The notes: generated from the sequence alone by a model not told the origin. Positions 17,924 through 27,289 are shown, numbered from the stretch's first letter. The stretch: DNA of 64,000 bases from Vibrio hepatarius (GCF_018860525.1 NZ_JAHKPM010000042.1:1-64000); one strand, 5' to 3'. Program-made: numbers and translations.

Positions 17924-19102
17924 ATGAAAAGAGCGCCGATTTTAATGGCGATGTTAATTATTTCTACAGGGCAGGTAGGTGTCAGTATCTATCTACCTTC
18001 ACTCCCTATGATCAGTCACGCCTTACAAATCAGTCAGTCCGATGCACAACTATTGGTGACTCTATTTCTTATCGGGTTTGGTTGTTCACAGCTATTTTAT
18101 GGCCCTTTATCAGATGCTATTGGCCGACGGCCCGTTTTTATTTTAGGTCAGGGTGTGTATTTGATCGGCACTTTGCTTTGTATCCTATACAGCCATAATC
18201 TCTGGTTGTTAGTCGTTGGCAGATTACTACAAGGATTAGGTTCTGGAAGTGCCTCAGTTCTGGGTCGGAGCGTGCTTCGAGACTGCTATGATGGTCAGGA
18301 ATTAACAAAAGCACTATCGTATGTCTCAGTAACCGCATCTATCATGCCTGTTCTTGCACCGGTGCTTGGTGGCTGGGTGGCATTCTATTTTGGATGGGAG
18401 TCCGTCTTTGTCTTTGTGTTTACCTATCTGGCTGCGACTTTTGTTTTGGGTTACTACTTATTGCCCGAAACAATGACTTATGAAAGAACAAAATTCAACA
18501 TAAAAACGGTGGCATCAAATTATGTAAAGCTGATCAAGAGTAAACAAGTATTTTTTAGCGCGAGTTATAACTGGATTACTTATTTAGCATGTGTCGTTTC
18601 CTTGTCTGTAATGCCATTTATTCTGCAACACGAATTGGGCTTAACGACGGCTCAATATGGAACTGTGATGGTGGTACCCTCAGCGGGTTTGTTAGCCGGG
18701 ACTTTAGCATTAAATGTTCTGAATCGTTACTTAAATTCGCGGAAAATTCTTGGGTTAGCAGCCGGTATTATTGTGCTGTCGGGCGTATGGTTAATTGTGG
18801 CAGATTTGACCATATTTAATATTACTTGGGCATTTACATGGATGGTGGTTGCACAAGGTCTATCTTTCCCGCTCTCCATTGCGACGTTACTGGCACCGTA
18901 TAAAAGACAGGCCGGAGCGGTGTCTGCTTTAACAGGTGCTATCCAAATGTGTTTTGCTGGATTGCTCGGTGGCTATTTAGTTGAGAGTTGGATACGAAGT
19001 AGCATAGCATTAGGTGTGTTTTATCTTATTTGTGCGGCCACTATGGTCATCGTATTGTATGTGAGTCGCGTAAAGCCATTCATACGCCAAGAGTTTGCTT
19101 GA
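17924..19102 (+). CDS. MFS multidrug efflux transporter, Bcr/CflA-EmrD type
   Basis: A 392-residue, 12-segment permease. Motifs fit drug:H+ antiporters of the Bcr/CflA branch: YLPSLPMISHALQIS at the first periplasmic side, GPLSDAIGRRPV in loop 2-3, and VLGRSVLRDCYDG in segment 4-5. The start is ATG at 17924 (GTG at 17921 is also in frame); GAGG at 17913-17916 fits. It is divergent from the LysR gene and probably controlled by it. Exported compounds are unknown. Confidence 0.9.
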   Translation: MKRAPILMAMLIISTGQVGVSIYLPSLPMISHALQISQSDAQLLVTLFLIGFGCSQLFYGPLSDAIGRRPVFILGQGVYLIGTLLCILYSHNLWLLVVGRLLQGLGSGSASVLGRSVLRDCYDGQELTKALSYVSVTASIMPVLAPVLGGWVAFYFGWESVFVFVFTYLAATFVLGYYLLPETMTYERTKFNIKTVASNYVKLIKSKQVFFSASYNWITYLACVVSLSVMPFILQHELGLTTAQYGTVMVVPSAGLLAGTLALNVLNRYLNSRKILGLAAGIIVLSGVWLIVADLTIFNITWAFTWMVVAQGLSFPLSIATLLAPYKRQAGAVSALTGAIQMCFAGLLGGYLVESWIRSSIALGVFYLICAATMVIVLYVSRVKPFIRQEFA

Positions 19103-19163
19103 AAGGCATCAACTCCCTGTTACAATGCGCTGACTAGTTAACACATATTCTGAAGGAGTGATG

Positions 19164-19511
19164 ATGGAGCACAAAGAATTTGCTCAATTAGTTACTGTAC
19201 TTTGTAAGCAAGATAACTTGCCTCAAGTCTTAGAATTACTAAAAGTTAGTGAAGATGAAGAAATAGCTCAAGCTGCGTTATCACTGGCTGGTCAGTTTGC
19301 TCTGGCAGAGGTTGAAGGTGAACAACGTATTTACCACGTGACTATTGAGAAAAGCCTGCAGGGCGAAGACCAGGAATATGTTGAGCATATTATGAACGAA
19401 GGTGATGATGTTGTTCGTTTTGTTGCTTGGTTCTTTGAGGTTATGTTTGACGTAAAACGAAAAGAAACTTACCAAGCTGCCGGTAAAACGTTTCAGCAGC
19501 CCAAACGGTAA
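19164..19511 (+). CDS. Conserved small acidic hypothetical protein
   Basis: A 115-residue, acidic, largely helical protein (KVSEDEEIAQAALSLAGQF, YVEHIMNEGDDVVRFVAWF). I do not recognise the family. Several starts exist (GTG 19158, ATG 19161, ATG 19164); AAGGAG at 19153-19158 fits 19164 best. There are no membrane segments or signal peptide. It has its own terminator downstream and follows the MFS gene by about 60 bp. Confidence 0.8.
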   Translation: MEHKEFAQLVTVLCKQDNLPQVLELLKVSEDEEIAQAALSLAGQFALAEVEGEQRIYHVTIEKSLQGEDQEYVEHIMNEGDDVVRFVAWFFEVMFDVKRKETYQAAGKTFQQPKR

Positions 19512-19540
19512 TTCAATAGTGAAGTTCTAGATTATGAACT

Positions 19541-19581
19541 GACCTCAATAGTAGGGCAACCAACCATTGAGGTCTTATTTT
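19541..19581 (+). terminator. Terminator after the small acidic protein gene
   Basis: GACCTCAAT (19541-19549) pairs with ATTGAGGTC (19566-19574) across a 16-base loop and is followed by TTATTTTTT. It lies between convergent genes. Confidence 0.75.
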
Positions 19582-20205
19582 TTAACCAGCAGAACTTTGA
19601 TTATTTTCTAAATTGACGACGTTATCAGGAACTTTATTTAGTCCTTTTTTCTCAAGCCAAGCAGTGAGGTTGTCCGCACCACCAATATATTGGCCATCAA
19701 GCCAGATTTGTGGGACAGTGACCGGTGTTTTTTCACCAATAATCGCTTTGACTTCAGGGATCATTCGATATAACGCGGCGCTATCTTTAACGACATCATG
19801 GTACTGGTATTCAATTCCAGCATCATCGAGCAGTTTCTTTGCTTTGACACAATATGGACAGGTGGCTTTGCCGTATACAATGTTACCTTTAAGTGTGTCG
19901 CGTTTTGTCCATTCTTTTATGACAGATTGAACTAAGACCCCTCGATTTAACGCCTCACCCTGGCTGACAACTTTACCTTCAATCATAAGAATAGGCGCGT
20001 GCCATGCACCCACCTTAAGTGGTTCCCACCAGTGAGATAACCAGTCTTTGACTTCCAGTTCAACGGCGACTTCAGACAACTCATTTTCAAATGTATCTTT
20101 TAGAATATCTTTGGTTAGCGTACATTCACCACAAGGAATTTTGACGCTAAATGGTCCCCAACTGCCACCCCAGCGATATAGCGTTATTTTGATTGGATCT
20201 GTCAT
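19582..20205 (-). CDS. Two-domain glutaredoxin-like protein (CGEC + CPYC)
   Basis: A 207-residue protein with two thioredoxin-fold halves. The N-terminal half contains IPCGECTLTK and a GAWHAPILMIEGKVVSQG segment; the C-terminal half is a classic glutaredoxin with GKATCPYCVKAKKLLDDAGI, TVPQIWLDGQYIGG. It likely reduces disulfides or mixed glutathione disulfides in the cytosol. The frame extends to 20220, but GGAGAGAG supports the ATG at 20205. The fused N-terminal half is unusual for a simple glutaredoxin. Partner unknown. Confidence 0.85.
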   Translation of the reverse strand: MTDPIKITLYRWGGSWGPFSVKIPCGECTLTKDILKDTFENELSEVAVELEVKDWLSHWWEPLKVGAWHAPILMIEGKVVSQGEALNRGVLVQSVIKEWTKRDTLKGNIVYGKATCPYCVKAKKLLDDAGIEYQYHDVVKDSAALYRMIPEVKAIIGEKTPVTVPQIWLDGQYIGGADNLTAWLEKKGLNKVPDNVVNLENNQSSAG

Positions 20206-20257
20206 AGAACTCTCTCCCATACCTATCTACAATTAATAGAACGGGATTAGCGGGTAT

Positions 20258-21148
20258 TTATTTCAATTGGCGAGTTTTTTTTGATTCCCATTGAGTGATA
20301 AAAGCAACAGATGCAATAATAATGGCCGCGCCAAGCCATAATCTACCGGGTGGAATCCAACTAAAGACAACCCAGCCGGCCAGCACATTCAATGGTAACT
20401 TAGCATGATCAAAAGGCTGTACAAACGACGCATCTGCAACAGAATAAGCTTTTACGACCGCCCATTGGGCTAAAGCCGTCAGAGTACCGGCTGCGAATAG
20501 TACTAGCCAGATCGAACCGCCTATTGGTGTTTGCCAGTCGGGTATCGCGAGCAAAATATTAAATGGAGTAATCAAAATCAGTAAATAGACAACTATGGTG
20601 GATGGTGAATCATCAGAAGATAATTTTTTTACCATTAATGAGTAACAGGCCCAAAAAAATGCAGCACCAATAGGGAGTAATGTCGCCCAACTAAAGTCAT
20701 CTGCCCAAGGTTCTAAGATGAGCATGGCACCAATAAAACCAGATACTGTCGCTCCCCAGCGTGCTACCCCCACTTTTTCTTTTAAAAATAGACCTGAACC
20801 CACGGTCGCAAAAAGTGGGGATGTCATCAATAAAGCTATGCCTTGCCAAATAGGTACAGGATAAGCGAGGGCCCATAGCCACAATTGAATGCCGATGACA
20901 GAAATGAAGACACGAAATATATGCCAACCGAGGTGGTTTGTACGTAAGGATTGACGAATACCAAGTGTTTTTAAATACGGCAAAATAACTATCAATGCTA
21001 TCGCATATTGAATTAGAGCGATAGTTGTAGAGGCTAAGCCGAATTTAATGCTGGCAACTTGCGCAAAGCTATTTACCAACGCAAACGCTAATCCAGCCAT
21101 GAGCATCCAACTTGCTCCCTGTACTGGGTGATGGGATTTTGAAACCAT
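20258..21148 (-). CDS. DMT superfamily (EamA) permease
   Basis: A 296-residue protein with ten hydrophobic segments arranged as two EamA repeats (about 12-145 and 155-290). These proteins usually export amino acids, metabolites or drugs. Motifs such as LMTSPLFATVGSGLFLKEKVG fit the first repeat. It stands alone; substrate unknown. Confidence 0.88.
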   Translation of the reverse strand: MVSKSHHPVQGASWMLMAGLAFALVNSFAQVASIKFGLASTTIALIQYAIALIVILPYLKTLGIRQSLRTNHLGWHIFRVFISVIGIQLWLWALAYPVPIWQGIALLMTSPLFATVGSGLFLKEKVGVARWGATVSGFIGAMLILEPWADDFSWATLLPIGAAFFWACYSLMVKKLSSDDSPSTIVVYLLILITPFNILLAIPDWQTPIGGSIWLVLFAAGTLTALAQWAVVKAYSVADASFVQPFDHAKLPLNVLAGWVVFSWIPPGRLWLGAAIIIASVAFITQWESKKTRQLK

Positions 21149-21255
21149 AATTATCTTTTCAGAAATTGAGTATGCAGAATCATACGATGTTATTGCTTAC
21201 TCGTCATCTATCTCACTGTTTATTATTTGATTTTTTGTCGAAATAGTCAGCTTAA

Positions 21256-21882
21256 TCACCTTACTAAAGCACGTGTAACATTGTTTTTTAGCAAAGCAAG
21301 GAGGTCATCTAACTCTGCTACGCTCACCGATGCAAAACGAGCAAATGGACTTGCTTGACCATGAGTGATGAGACAAGAAGGCATATTTGCGTTGCTGGCT
21401 GCTTGTAAATCATAGACATAGTCGCCCACATAAAGCACTTGTGGAGATGATAACTGCCATTCATCGGCAAGCGCTAACAAAGAGTCTGGGGCTGGTTTAG
21501 GTGGGAAATGTTCACGACTGATGATACGTGAAATGTTCAATTTATGCTGTGCCACTTTCCGTTGGGATGCTTCGTAGCAATTACGTGTAATAATAGCGGT
21601 GTACAGTTTATTTTGTTCAATGTAACTGAGTAAGTCATGGCAACCTTGCATAGGAGTCGAATGATTGGCGTCATCAAGTTCGTGTTTAAGGACTAACTTC
21701 TTTGCTTTCTGTGCAGATTGGGAACAACCTATATTATCAATAAAAGTAAGTAAATCAATGCTTTCCGGGCAACCTATTTGTGATCTAAGCCATTTGAAAT
21801 TTAGACTTGAGCTTACTAAAGTATTATCCAAATCAAAGACGATGGCTTTGATTTTCTCTATGTTTAGATCCATGACTTCCAT
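21256..21882 (-). CDS. HAD-superfamily hydrolase (phosphatase)
   Basis: A 208-residue HAD enzyme. Motif I is VFDLDNTLV, motif II the TAIITRN threonine, motif III Lys in FPPKPAPDSLL, and motif IV VGDYVYD. It resembles phosphoglycolate/pyrophosphatase-type phosphatases, but the substrate cannot be told. GGGAG precedes the first ATG. It follows the glutaredoxin-like gene at 21903-22262 by 20 bp on the same strand, so the two are probably co-transcribed. Confidence 0.88.
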   Translation of the reverse strand: MEVMDLNIEKIKAIVFDLDNTLVSSSLNFKWLRSQIGCPESIDLLTFIDNIGCSQSAQKAKKLVLKHELDDANHSTPMQGCHDLLSYIEQNKLYTAIITRNCYEASQRKVAQHKLNISRIISREHFPPKPAPDSLLALADEWQLSSPQVLYVGDYVYDLQAASNANMPSCLITHGQASPFARFASVSVAELDDLLALLKNNVTRALVR

Positions 21883-21902
21883 GTGAACTCCCTCAGTAGA
21901 CG

Positions 21903-22262
21903 TTATGTGAACTCTTTGTCTAGATACTCAACAATATTAGATGATTCATACATCCATTCTACCGTGTTATTTTTTTCTATCCTTAGGCAAGGTACCTTTA
22001 TTGTGCCTCCGCCCATTTCAAGCTCGGATCTATGCTGCGGGTTCGCTTTGGCATCACGTAATTCAATATTTAATGATTGGCGTTTCATTGCTCTGCGTAC
22101 TTTGACACAAAATGGGCAAGCTTCAAATTGATAGAGGGTGAGTTGATTTGTTTTATCATCAATTTTTTGCTGTTCTTGGGTAGAACGTTTGACACCTTTA
22201 GGTGAGAAAATAAAATTGAGCAATAGAATTACACGGCCTAAGAACCAACGGACAAACTTCAT
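21903..22262 (-). CDS. Membrane-anchored glutaredoxin-like protein
   Basis: A 119-residue protein. Residues 1-20 (FVRWFLGRVILLLNFIF) form a possible membrane anchor. Residues 38-119 are a GST-N/glutaredoxin fold with active site ACPFCVKVRRAMKRQ and the cis-proline KVPCLRI, ending in SSNIVEYLDKEF, as in GrxB-type proteins. It probably acts in thiol-disulfide exchange near the inner membrane. It sits just upstream of the HAD gene. Confidence 0.85.
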   Translation of the reverse strand: MKFVRWFLGRVILLLNFIFSPKGVKRSTQEQQKIDDKTNQLTLYQFEACPFCVKVRRAMKRQSLNIELRDAKANPQHRSELEMGGGTIKVPCLRIEKNNTVEWMYESSNIVEYLDKEFT

Positions 22263-22313
22263 AATATTCCTTACAACATGGTATTTATAGCAACATTGTA
22301 CCCAAGTTGGCCT

Positions 22314-23903
22314 TTAATGAGTACTGATCTTGTGCTGCTTTGTCACTGTCAGGCCCAGCCGTTTGGCAAGTCGGGTTAGATTCGCACGGTCTGTTTTTAA
22401 TTGGCGAGCAGCTTTGGCCCAGTTAAACTCAGCTTCAGTGAGCGCGTGTGTAACTAGCTGCCTTTGATAATCTTCTGTCGATTCACGTAGCCCTTTTGAC
22501 CAAGTTGGTTCTGGCATATAAGTTGAGTAAGAAGTTTGGTCTGTGGGTATTTTAATTGGTAGGGTATTCAGTTCCCCAATATCTGAAATTGATACCGAAA
22601 TCAGCTTGGCATTGTCAACTCGTGCTCTAGCTTTTAATGCAGCACGGTTAATAACATGCTCTAATTCACGCACATTGCCTGGCCAATTGTAACGTGGCAG
22701 TAGATGTTGAGTATCTTTACTTAGTTTGATTTGAACAATACCAAGCTTACGTCTCGCTTGCTCGAGGAAGTAACCCGCTAGAAGGATGATGTCGCCTTCG
22801 CGTTGACGCAGTGGAGGAACACTGATTGGGTAAACACTTAATCGATGATAAAGATCGGCTCTAAATCGTCCCTCAGCGACTTCTTCGGGGAGATCGCGGT
22901 TGGTTGCAGCTAATACACGAACATTTATAGTTTCAACAGTATCTTGGCCCACTGGCTGGATTTCATTGTTTTGTAGAGCTCTTAAGATTTTACTTTGTGC
23001 ATTGAGTGGAAGCTCACCTATCTCATCTAAAAAAAGTGTCCCTCCATCTGCAAGAGCAAATTTGCCTAATCGTGATTTATCAGCGCCAGTGAATGCCCCT
23101 TTAACATGCCCAAACAGTTCACTCTCAACTAAATTTTCAGGAATAGCAGCGCAATTAACATACACTAAGGGTTGTTTGCGTCGATTGGACAAGTGGTGAA
23201 TGCTTCGGGCTACTAACTCTTTACCGACACCAGTTTCTCCGTTGATAAGGATGTTAAAATGGGAGGGGGCAACTACCTCGATATCCGATTTTAACGAGAG
23301 CATCTTTTGACTTGTTCCAATGATTTCTCCTCCTTCTCGTTCCCATGCATCTTCGTTTAGTTCTTCAAAACGTTGCTGAGTTTGTTTTGCTTGCTGTTCG
23401 AGTTGATTGACTGTCATAGCCACTTTAAGTGTTGAAGCTAGGATTGCTGACAAAGCCTCTAAGCTACGTGTTGGAATTTGGTCAAAGACATTGGGCGTTA
23501 AGCTGTCAAGTGCCAGTATCCCTAGAAGTTTATCAGCATAGATAAGTGGTAGGCCCATGCAGGAATGCATGGGTAGGTCACCTTCGTAATCAATTAGCAA
23601 ATTATCAAACGGGTCGGGCAAATCGCAATTGGTATCAAAGCGTACTGCCACTTTTGATGAACATATGATGTTTAAGCGTGGATGCTCGCTGATAATAAAT
23701 CGACGTCCTAGCGTGTCTCTTGTCAAGCCTTGGATAGCGAGTGGAATAAGAGTTTCACCTTGTAATGAAAGTAGCGCGATACTATCACATTGAATCGCTT
23801 TGCGAATGGCATCAAGCAATTTGTGAAATCGCTCTTGCTCATTATGACCAGTAGCAAGGCCAATTGTCATATCGATTAAAGTAGAAACAGAAATATCTTG
23901 CAT
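22314..23903 (-). CDS. norR: Nitric-oxide-responsive sigma-54 activator NorR
   Basis: A 529-residue enhancer-binding protein: GAF domain (about 20-165) that binds non-haem iron and senses NO, AAA+ domain with Walker A GETGVGKE (222-229) and the sigma-54 loop GAFTGA (269-274), and a C-terminal Fis-type helix-turn-helix (ARQLKTDRANLTRLAKRLGL). It is divergent from hmp; two GT-N7-AC sites and a -24/-12 promoter lie between. NorR activating hmp in vibrios is established for the family; here it is inferred from layout and sites. Confidence 0.95.
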   Translation of the reverse strand: MQDISVSTLIDMTIGLATGHNEQERFHKLLDAIRKAIQCDSIALLSLQGETLIPLAIQGLTRDTLGRRFIISEHPRLNIICSSKVAVRFDTNCDLPDPFDNLLIDYEGDLPMHSCMGLPLIYADKLLGILALDSLTPNVFDQIPTRSLEALSAILASTLKVAMTVNQLEQQAKQTQQRFEELNEDAWEREGGEIIGTSQKMLSLKSDIEVVAPSHFNILINGETGVGKELVARSIHHLSNRRKQPLVYVNCAAIPENLVESELFGHVKGAFTGADKSRLGKFALADGGTLFLDEIGELPLNAQSKILRALQNNEIQPVGQDTVETINVRVLAATNRDLPEEVAEGRFRADLYHRLSVYPISVPPLRQREGDIILLAGYFLEQARRKLGIVQIKLSKDTQHLLPRYNWPGNVRELEHVINRAALKARARVDNAKLISVSISDIGELNTLPIKIPTDQTSYSTYMPEPTWSKGLRESTEDYQRQLVTHALTEAEFNWAKAARQLKTDRANLTRLAKRLGLTVTKQHKISTH

Positions 23904-24000
23904 GCTAGCGTTAGACTCCAGAATGAATTGTGATGCCTTTGCAGTTAATTGGGGCGGTTAAAAAACAGTCACAGCCAGTGTGTTATTAGTCTATTATAGA

Positions 24001-24034
24001 GTCATTTGGACTTATTTCAATAGGTCTAAATGAC
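24001..24034. promoter_or_regulatory. Two NorR-type binding sites upstream of hmp
   Basis: GTCATTTGGAC (24001-24011) and GTCTAAATGAC (24024-24034) both fit the NorR core GT-N7-AC and are near-perfect inverted copies of each other. They lie 54-87 bp upstream of the -24 element, a normal enhancer distance. Confidence 0.7.
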
Positions 24035-24087
24035 TTTCATAAGACGAATTATTCACTAGAATCCAAGTAATTACGCGTTTTGGTGAC

Positions 24088-24104
24088 TTGGCACTGATTG
24101 TGCA
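24088..24104 (+). promoter_or_regulatory. Sigma-54 (-24/-12) promoter of hmp
   Basis: TTGGCACTGATTGTGCA has the invariant GG (24090-24091) and GC (24102-24103) separated by exactly 10 bases. It is 40 bp before the hmp start and downstream of the NorR sites. Confidence 0.8.
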
Positions 24105-24143
24105 AAAGCATGGTAAGAGTAACCATACTTGGAGAATATATAG

Positions 24144-25316
24144 ATGCTCAATAACCAGCATATTGACGTTGTAAAAAGTACCATTCCTTTGCTAGAAAGT
24201 GCCGGACCAGTTTTAACTCAGCATTTTTATCAGCGTATGTTTTCACATAATCCAGAGTTGAAAGACATCTTCAATATGACGCATCAGAAGACAGGTCGCC
24301 AAAGTGTGGCTTTATTTGAAGCGATTGCTGCTTACGCAAAGAATATTGAAAGCTTGGAGGCATTGGCTTCTGCTGTTGAGCGAATTGCTCATAAACACAC
24401 CAGTTTCAATATTCAAGCGGAGCATTATCAGATAGTTGGCCATCATTTAATCGAGACACTACGTGAATTAGCACCAGACGCATTTACAGAGCAGGTAGAA
24501 GAAGCATGGACGGCTGCTTATTTGTTTCTTGCAAAAGTATTTATTGACCGTGAGGGAGAATTGTATCTGCAAAGAAAGCAAGCAATCGGTGGCTGGGAAA
24601 ATGCACGTCAGTTTATTGTAAAAGAGAAAACTCGAGAATCTGAACTAGTGATGAGTTTTGTACTGGCCCCTGTCGATGGTGGTAAGGTGCTTGATTATAT
24701 TCCTGGGCAGTACGTTGGTGTTGAAGTTAAGCCATCGTCAGGGGAGCATAATGAGATTCGTCAGTATTCTTTATCTCAAAAACCCAATGGTAATAATTAC
24801 CGTATTTCAGTCAAACGTGAAGTGGGTGAGTATAAAGGCTTGGTGTCTAATTTTCTGCACGATGAAGTGACTGAAGGTGACATTGTTCACTTATACGCAC
24901 CAGCAGGTGATTTTTATTATCAAGAGAAAGAAGCGCCTGTTGTGCTTATTTCTGCTGGAGTAGGTGCAACGCCTATGCAATCAATGCTACAAGCACTAGC
25001 GGATGCTGGTAAACAAGGTGTGTCTTACCTTTATGCTTGTAACAATGCTCATCAGCACACTTTTAAGCATGAAACTGAGCAGCTTATTGACCAATGTGGC
25101 TGGCAGCAATTTACTTGGTATTTGAATGGTGGGGCCCATTTTAAAGGTCAAATGGACCTAGCTCCGATAGCAAGTTCATTGTCTTTAAGTTGTGCTGATT
25201 TTTACCTTTGTGGCCCAGTTACATTCATGGAAATCATGGTGAAGCAGTTAGAAGATCACGGGGTACAAAGAGATCGTATCCATTACGAAGTCTTTGGTCC
25301 TCATGCTTACTTATAA
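24144..25316 (+). CDS. hmp: Flavohaemoprotein, nitric oxide dioxygenase
   Basis: A 390-residue enzyme that converts NO and O2 to nitrate with NAD(P)H. The globin domain (1-140) has the proximal histidine region AHKHTSFNIQAEHYQIVGHHL; the FAD domain (about 150-260) has RQYSLS; the NAD domain has LISAGVGATPM and the C-terminus VFGPHAYL. Length is typical. AGGAG-like TTGGAG precedes the ATG. Regulation by NorR and sigma-54 is supported by the upstream sites. Confidence 0.96.
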   Translation: MLNNQHIDVVKSTIPLLESAGPVLTQHFYQRMFSHNPELKDIFNMTHQKTGRQSVALFEAIAAYAKNIESLEALASAVERIAHKHTSFNIQAEHYQIVGHHLIETLRELAPDAFTEQVEEAWTAAYLFLAKVFIDREGELYLQRKQAIGGWENARQFIVKEKTRESELVMSFVLAPVDGGKVLDYIPGQYVGVEVKPSSGEHNEIRQYSLSQKPNGNNYRISVKREVGEYKGLVSNFLHDEVTEGDIVHLYAPAGDFYYQEKEAPVVLISAGVGATPMQSMLQALADAGKQGVSYLYACNNAHQHTFKHETEQLIDQCGWQQFTWYLNGGAHFKGQMDLAPIASSLSLSCADFYLCGPVTFMEIMVKQLEDHGVQRDRIHYEVFGPHAYL

Positions 25317-25353
25317 TGTTTGAAAAGGGTTTTCTTAAGGAGGCCCTATACAA

Positions 25354-25890
25354 TTATCTGAAGTTATTTTTTAGCCAATTCCAAATTGAATATCGATTTG
25401 ATGCAATGGGCGAACTTTTGTTGCCAAGGTAAAAGCTAGCGAGAAACTGAGTCCGAATCTCGTGAATATCTGAATGTGACAGCTTTGCTATTGTCTTTGC
25501 TGTTGCATCGGCATGATCGTTAGCTAGACTGAAATCCATGTTTAAGTAACCTTGGACGTAGAGCCAAACATGCGTAACTAGCATTAGTATGTGAAAATCT
25601 TGATACTCGAGACTTTTGGCATATTCGGTACCTAACGTTTTGTTTAGTGTCTGCCACATGGTTTTTACAGCCGTTTGATTGAGCTCAACACTTGATAGGC
25701 ATTCAATATGCGCTTTGGTTAAAATCCCCAACAGGTGAGATTCATCTGCTATGTTGGGTTTATTCTGCTTCACATTGGTAAACAACACCGAATGTTGTTG
25801 CAAAAATTGTTGCCATAGTTGTGGGTGATCATGGATTAGTGGTAGTGAACTAATACCTATCTTTTGAAACGCTTGGTTGAGTTCACTCAT
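25354..25890 (-). CDS. Hypothetical protein co-encoded with yaeQ
   Basis: A 178-residue, mainly helical cytosolic protein I do not recognise (QFLQQHSVLFTNVKQNK, QDFHILMLVTHVWLYVQGYL). There is no signal peptide. Its start overlaps the 3' end of yaeQ by 8 bp (25883-25890), so translation is probably coupled. It has no obvious catalytic motif. Confidence 0.75.
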   Translation of the reverse strand: MSELNQAFQKIGISSLPLIHDHPQLWQQFLQQHSVLFTNVKQNKPNIADESHLLGILTKAHIECLSSVELNQTAVKTMWQTLNKTLGTEYAKSLEYQDFHILMLVTHVWLYVQGYLNMDFSLANDHADATAKTIAKLSHSDIHEIRTQFLASFYLGNKSSPIASNRYSIWNWLKNNFR

Positions 25891-26422
25891 TGGATTGTAG
25901 TGTTTCTATTTGAATTTCAAATGAGCCCTTATCACAATCAACGAATACGCTTGTTCCACTAATCATAATAGACAGATCCATCCCACGTTCAATCACTTCA
26001 GATAAGGCTTCTATACCCTCGGAGCTAAGGCGATAGATATGAGCATCATACTGGTGTGATTTGTTTTTAGTTTGTTCCCACCAAGTACTAGACTTACTAG
26101 TAAAACTAAAAACATCCACTCTATCAGCTAAGCGAGTCGCTTTTTTTATACGATCGAGTGCTGGCTCGCCGACTTCAATCCAATGTGAAATCGTACCATT
26201 TAATGCTTTTACCCAAAGATCTGGCTCTTCGATCGATGATAGACCTTTGGTAAATGTTAATTCTGCTTGGTACTTTATGCAGTATGCTAACACGCGAGCG
26301 ATCATCCGAGCTGTATTCTCTGACGGATGTTGAGCTATGGTCAACTGTGGTGAGCTATATTGGTCTCTATTAGTATCTGAAATCGAAAGCCGGAATTTAA
26401 AAATAGTCGGTTTTAGTGCCAT
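25883..26422 (-). CDS. yaeQ: YaeQ family protein
   Basis: A 179-residue protein matching YaeQ: it starts MALKPTIFKF, has the HPSEN motif, the acidic PDLWVKALNGTISHWIEVGEP segment and KSSTWWEQTK. The family has a PD-(D/E)XK nuclease-like fold and in some bacteria has been linked to RfaH-like suppression; its biochemical role is not settled. The downstream gene overlaps by 8 bp. Confidence 0.9.
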   Translation of the reverse strand: MALKPTIFKFRLSISDTNRDQYSSPQLTIAQHPSENTARMIARVLAYCIKYQAELTFTKGLSSIEEPDLWVKALNGTISHWIEVGEPALDRIKKATRLADRVDVFSFTSKSSTWWEQTKNKSHQYDAHIYRLSSEGIEALSEVIERGMDLSIMISGTSVFVDCDKGSFEIQIETLQSNE

Positions 26423-26440
26423 GATTATTTGCTACACATA

Positions 26441-26467
26441 AAAAAATAGCCAGCATAATGCTGGCTA
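26441..26467 (-). terminator. Terminator of the cold-shock gene
   Basis: On the minus strand, TAGCCAGCA pairs with TGCTGGCTA over a 3-base loop and is followed by a T-run (the AAAAAA at 26441-26446 on the plus strand). It lies 24 bp after the csp stop and before yaeQ. Confidence 0.9.
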
Positions 26468-26490
26468 ATAAAATTCTTTTAGTTTAAAAA

Positions 26491-26700
26491 TTAAACTAAT
26501 TTGATGTTTTCTGCTTGAGGGCCTTTTTGGCCTTGAGATACAGTGAACTCAACTTTCTGACCTTCAACTAGTGTACGGAAACCGTCGCCAGTGATTGCAG
26601 AGAAGTGAGCGAAAACGTCAGGGCCGTTTTCTTGTTGAATGAAACCGAAACCTTTAGTTTCGTTGAACCATTTTACTGTACCAGTAACAGTGTTTGACAT
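26491..26700 (-). CDS. CspA-family cold-shock protein
   Basis: A 69-residue RNA/DNA-binding protein with RNP1-like KGFGFIQ and RNP2-like VFAHFSAI in the standard five-strand fold ([15 protein letters not shown]). It acts as an RNA chaperone. The frame is open further upstream, but AAGGA before the ATG at 26700 and family length (69-70 residues) fix the start. The leader upstream is long and free of genes, as expected for csp mRNAs. Confidence 0.95.
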   Translation of the reverse strand: MSNTVTGTVKWFNETKGFGFIQQENGPDVFAHFSAITGDGFRTLVEGQKVEFTVSQGQKGPQAENIKLV

Positions 26701-27076
26701 AATGTTTTTCCTTGATAAATCTTTTAAAAGCCATAACGGCAACGATAGCGTGGAAAAGGAGATTGCTATTGCGCACGACGTCACGGAAGAAATACAAGAA
26801 ATCCAACGAAACGGCGAAATAAAAACAAGAACCGTTTTCTAGCTGACTCATAGTCTAAAGGTAAGTGGCACTAAGTCAATAAAATTCATATGATACTTTT
26901 CTGTTTCTACGATTTTTCATTGGAAACTTGCGCTGAGTAGGGTTTCGAAAATATTACTGTTTACAGTCAAACCAGTGTAACATTCGAAATTCCGATATTT
27001 TTTTGATAAAAACAATTTAATTGATTGCTTTGTTATTAATCGCCAGGTGTTTATAAAAAATTCATAAGGAAAGTTT
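26701..27076. other. Intergenic region: csp leader and arfA promoter
   Basis: 376 bp without a credible gene between divergent csp and arfA. Short frames on both strands have no family match. The left half is presumably the structured 5' leader of the cold-shock mRNA; the right half, AT-rich, should hold the arfA promoter. I saw no defined operator. Confidence 0.5.
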
Positions 27077-27289
27077 ATGATTCATTGTACTAAAAAAAAG
27101 AGTGCTGAGTTTCAACCTCAAGAGATGCGTTTAGAGGTTGGGCGAGGTGAGATTAAAGATAATGCACTTAAAGCGCTTGTTACCAGCCCGGTATTTAGAG
27201 CACGTGTAGAAAAAGCGAAGAAGGGAAAAGGGAGCTTTAATCGTAAGTTGAAACACAAGGGCAAAGAGCCCTATTCAAAAGCGGCTTAG
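27077..27289 (+). CDS. arfA: Alternative ribosome-rescue factor A
   Basis: A 70-residue basic protein. The stretch [15 protein letters not shown], then [18 protein letters not shown] matches the ArfA signature (E. coli IKDNALEALL and RVEKNKKGKGS). ArfA recruits RF2 to ribosomes stalled on mRNAs lacking a stop codon, as a backup for tmRNA. AAGGAAAG precedes the ATG. The stop codon (27287-27289) lies in the loop of a 16-bp hairpin, so transcripts would end or be cut before the stop. In E. coli that arrangement makes ArfA synthesis depend on tmRNA failure. Confidence 0.92.
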   Translation: MIHCTKKKSAEFQPQEMRLEVGRGEIKDNALKALVTSPVFRARVEKAKKGKGSFNRKLKHKGKEPYSKAA

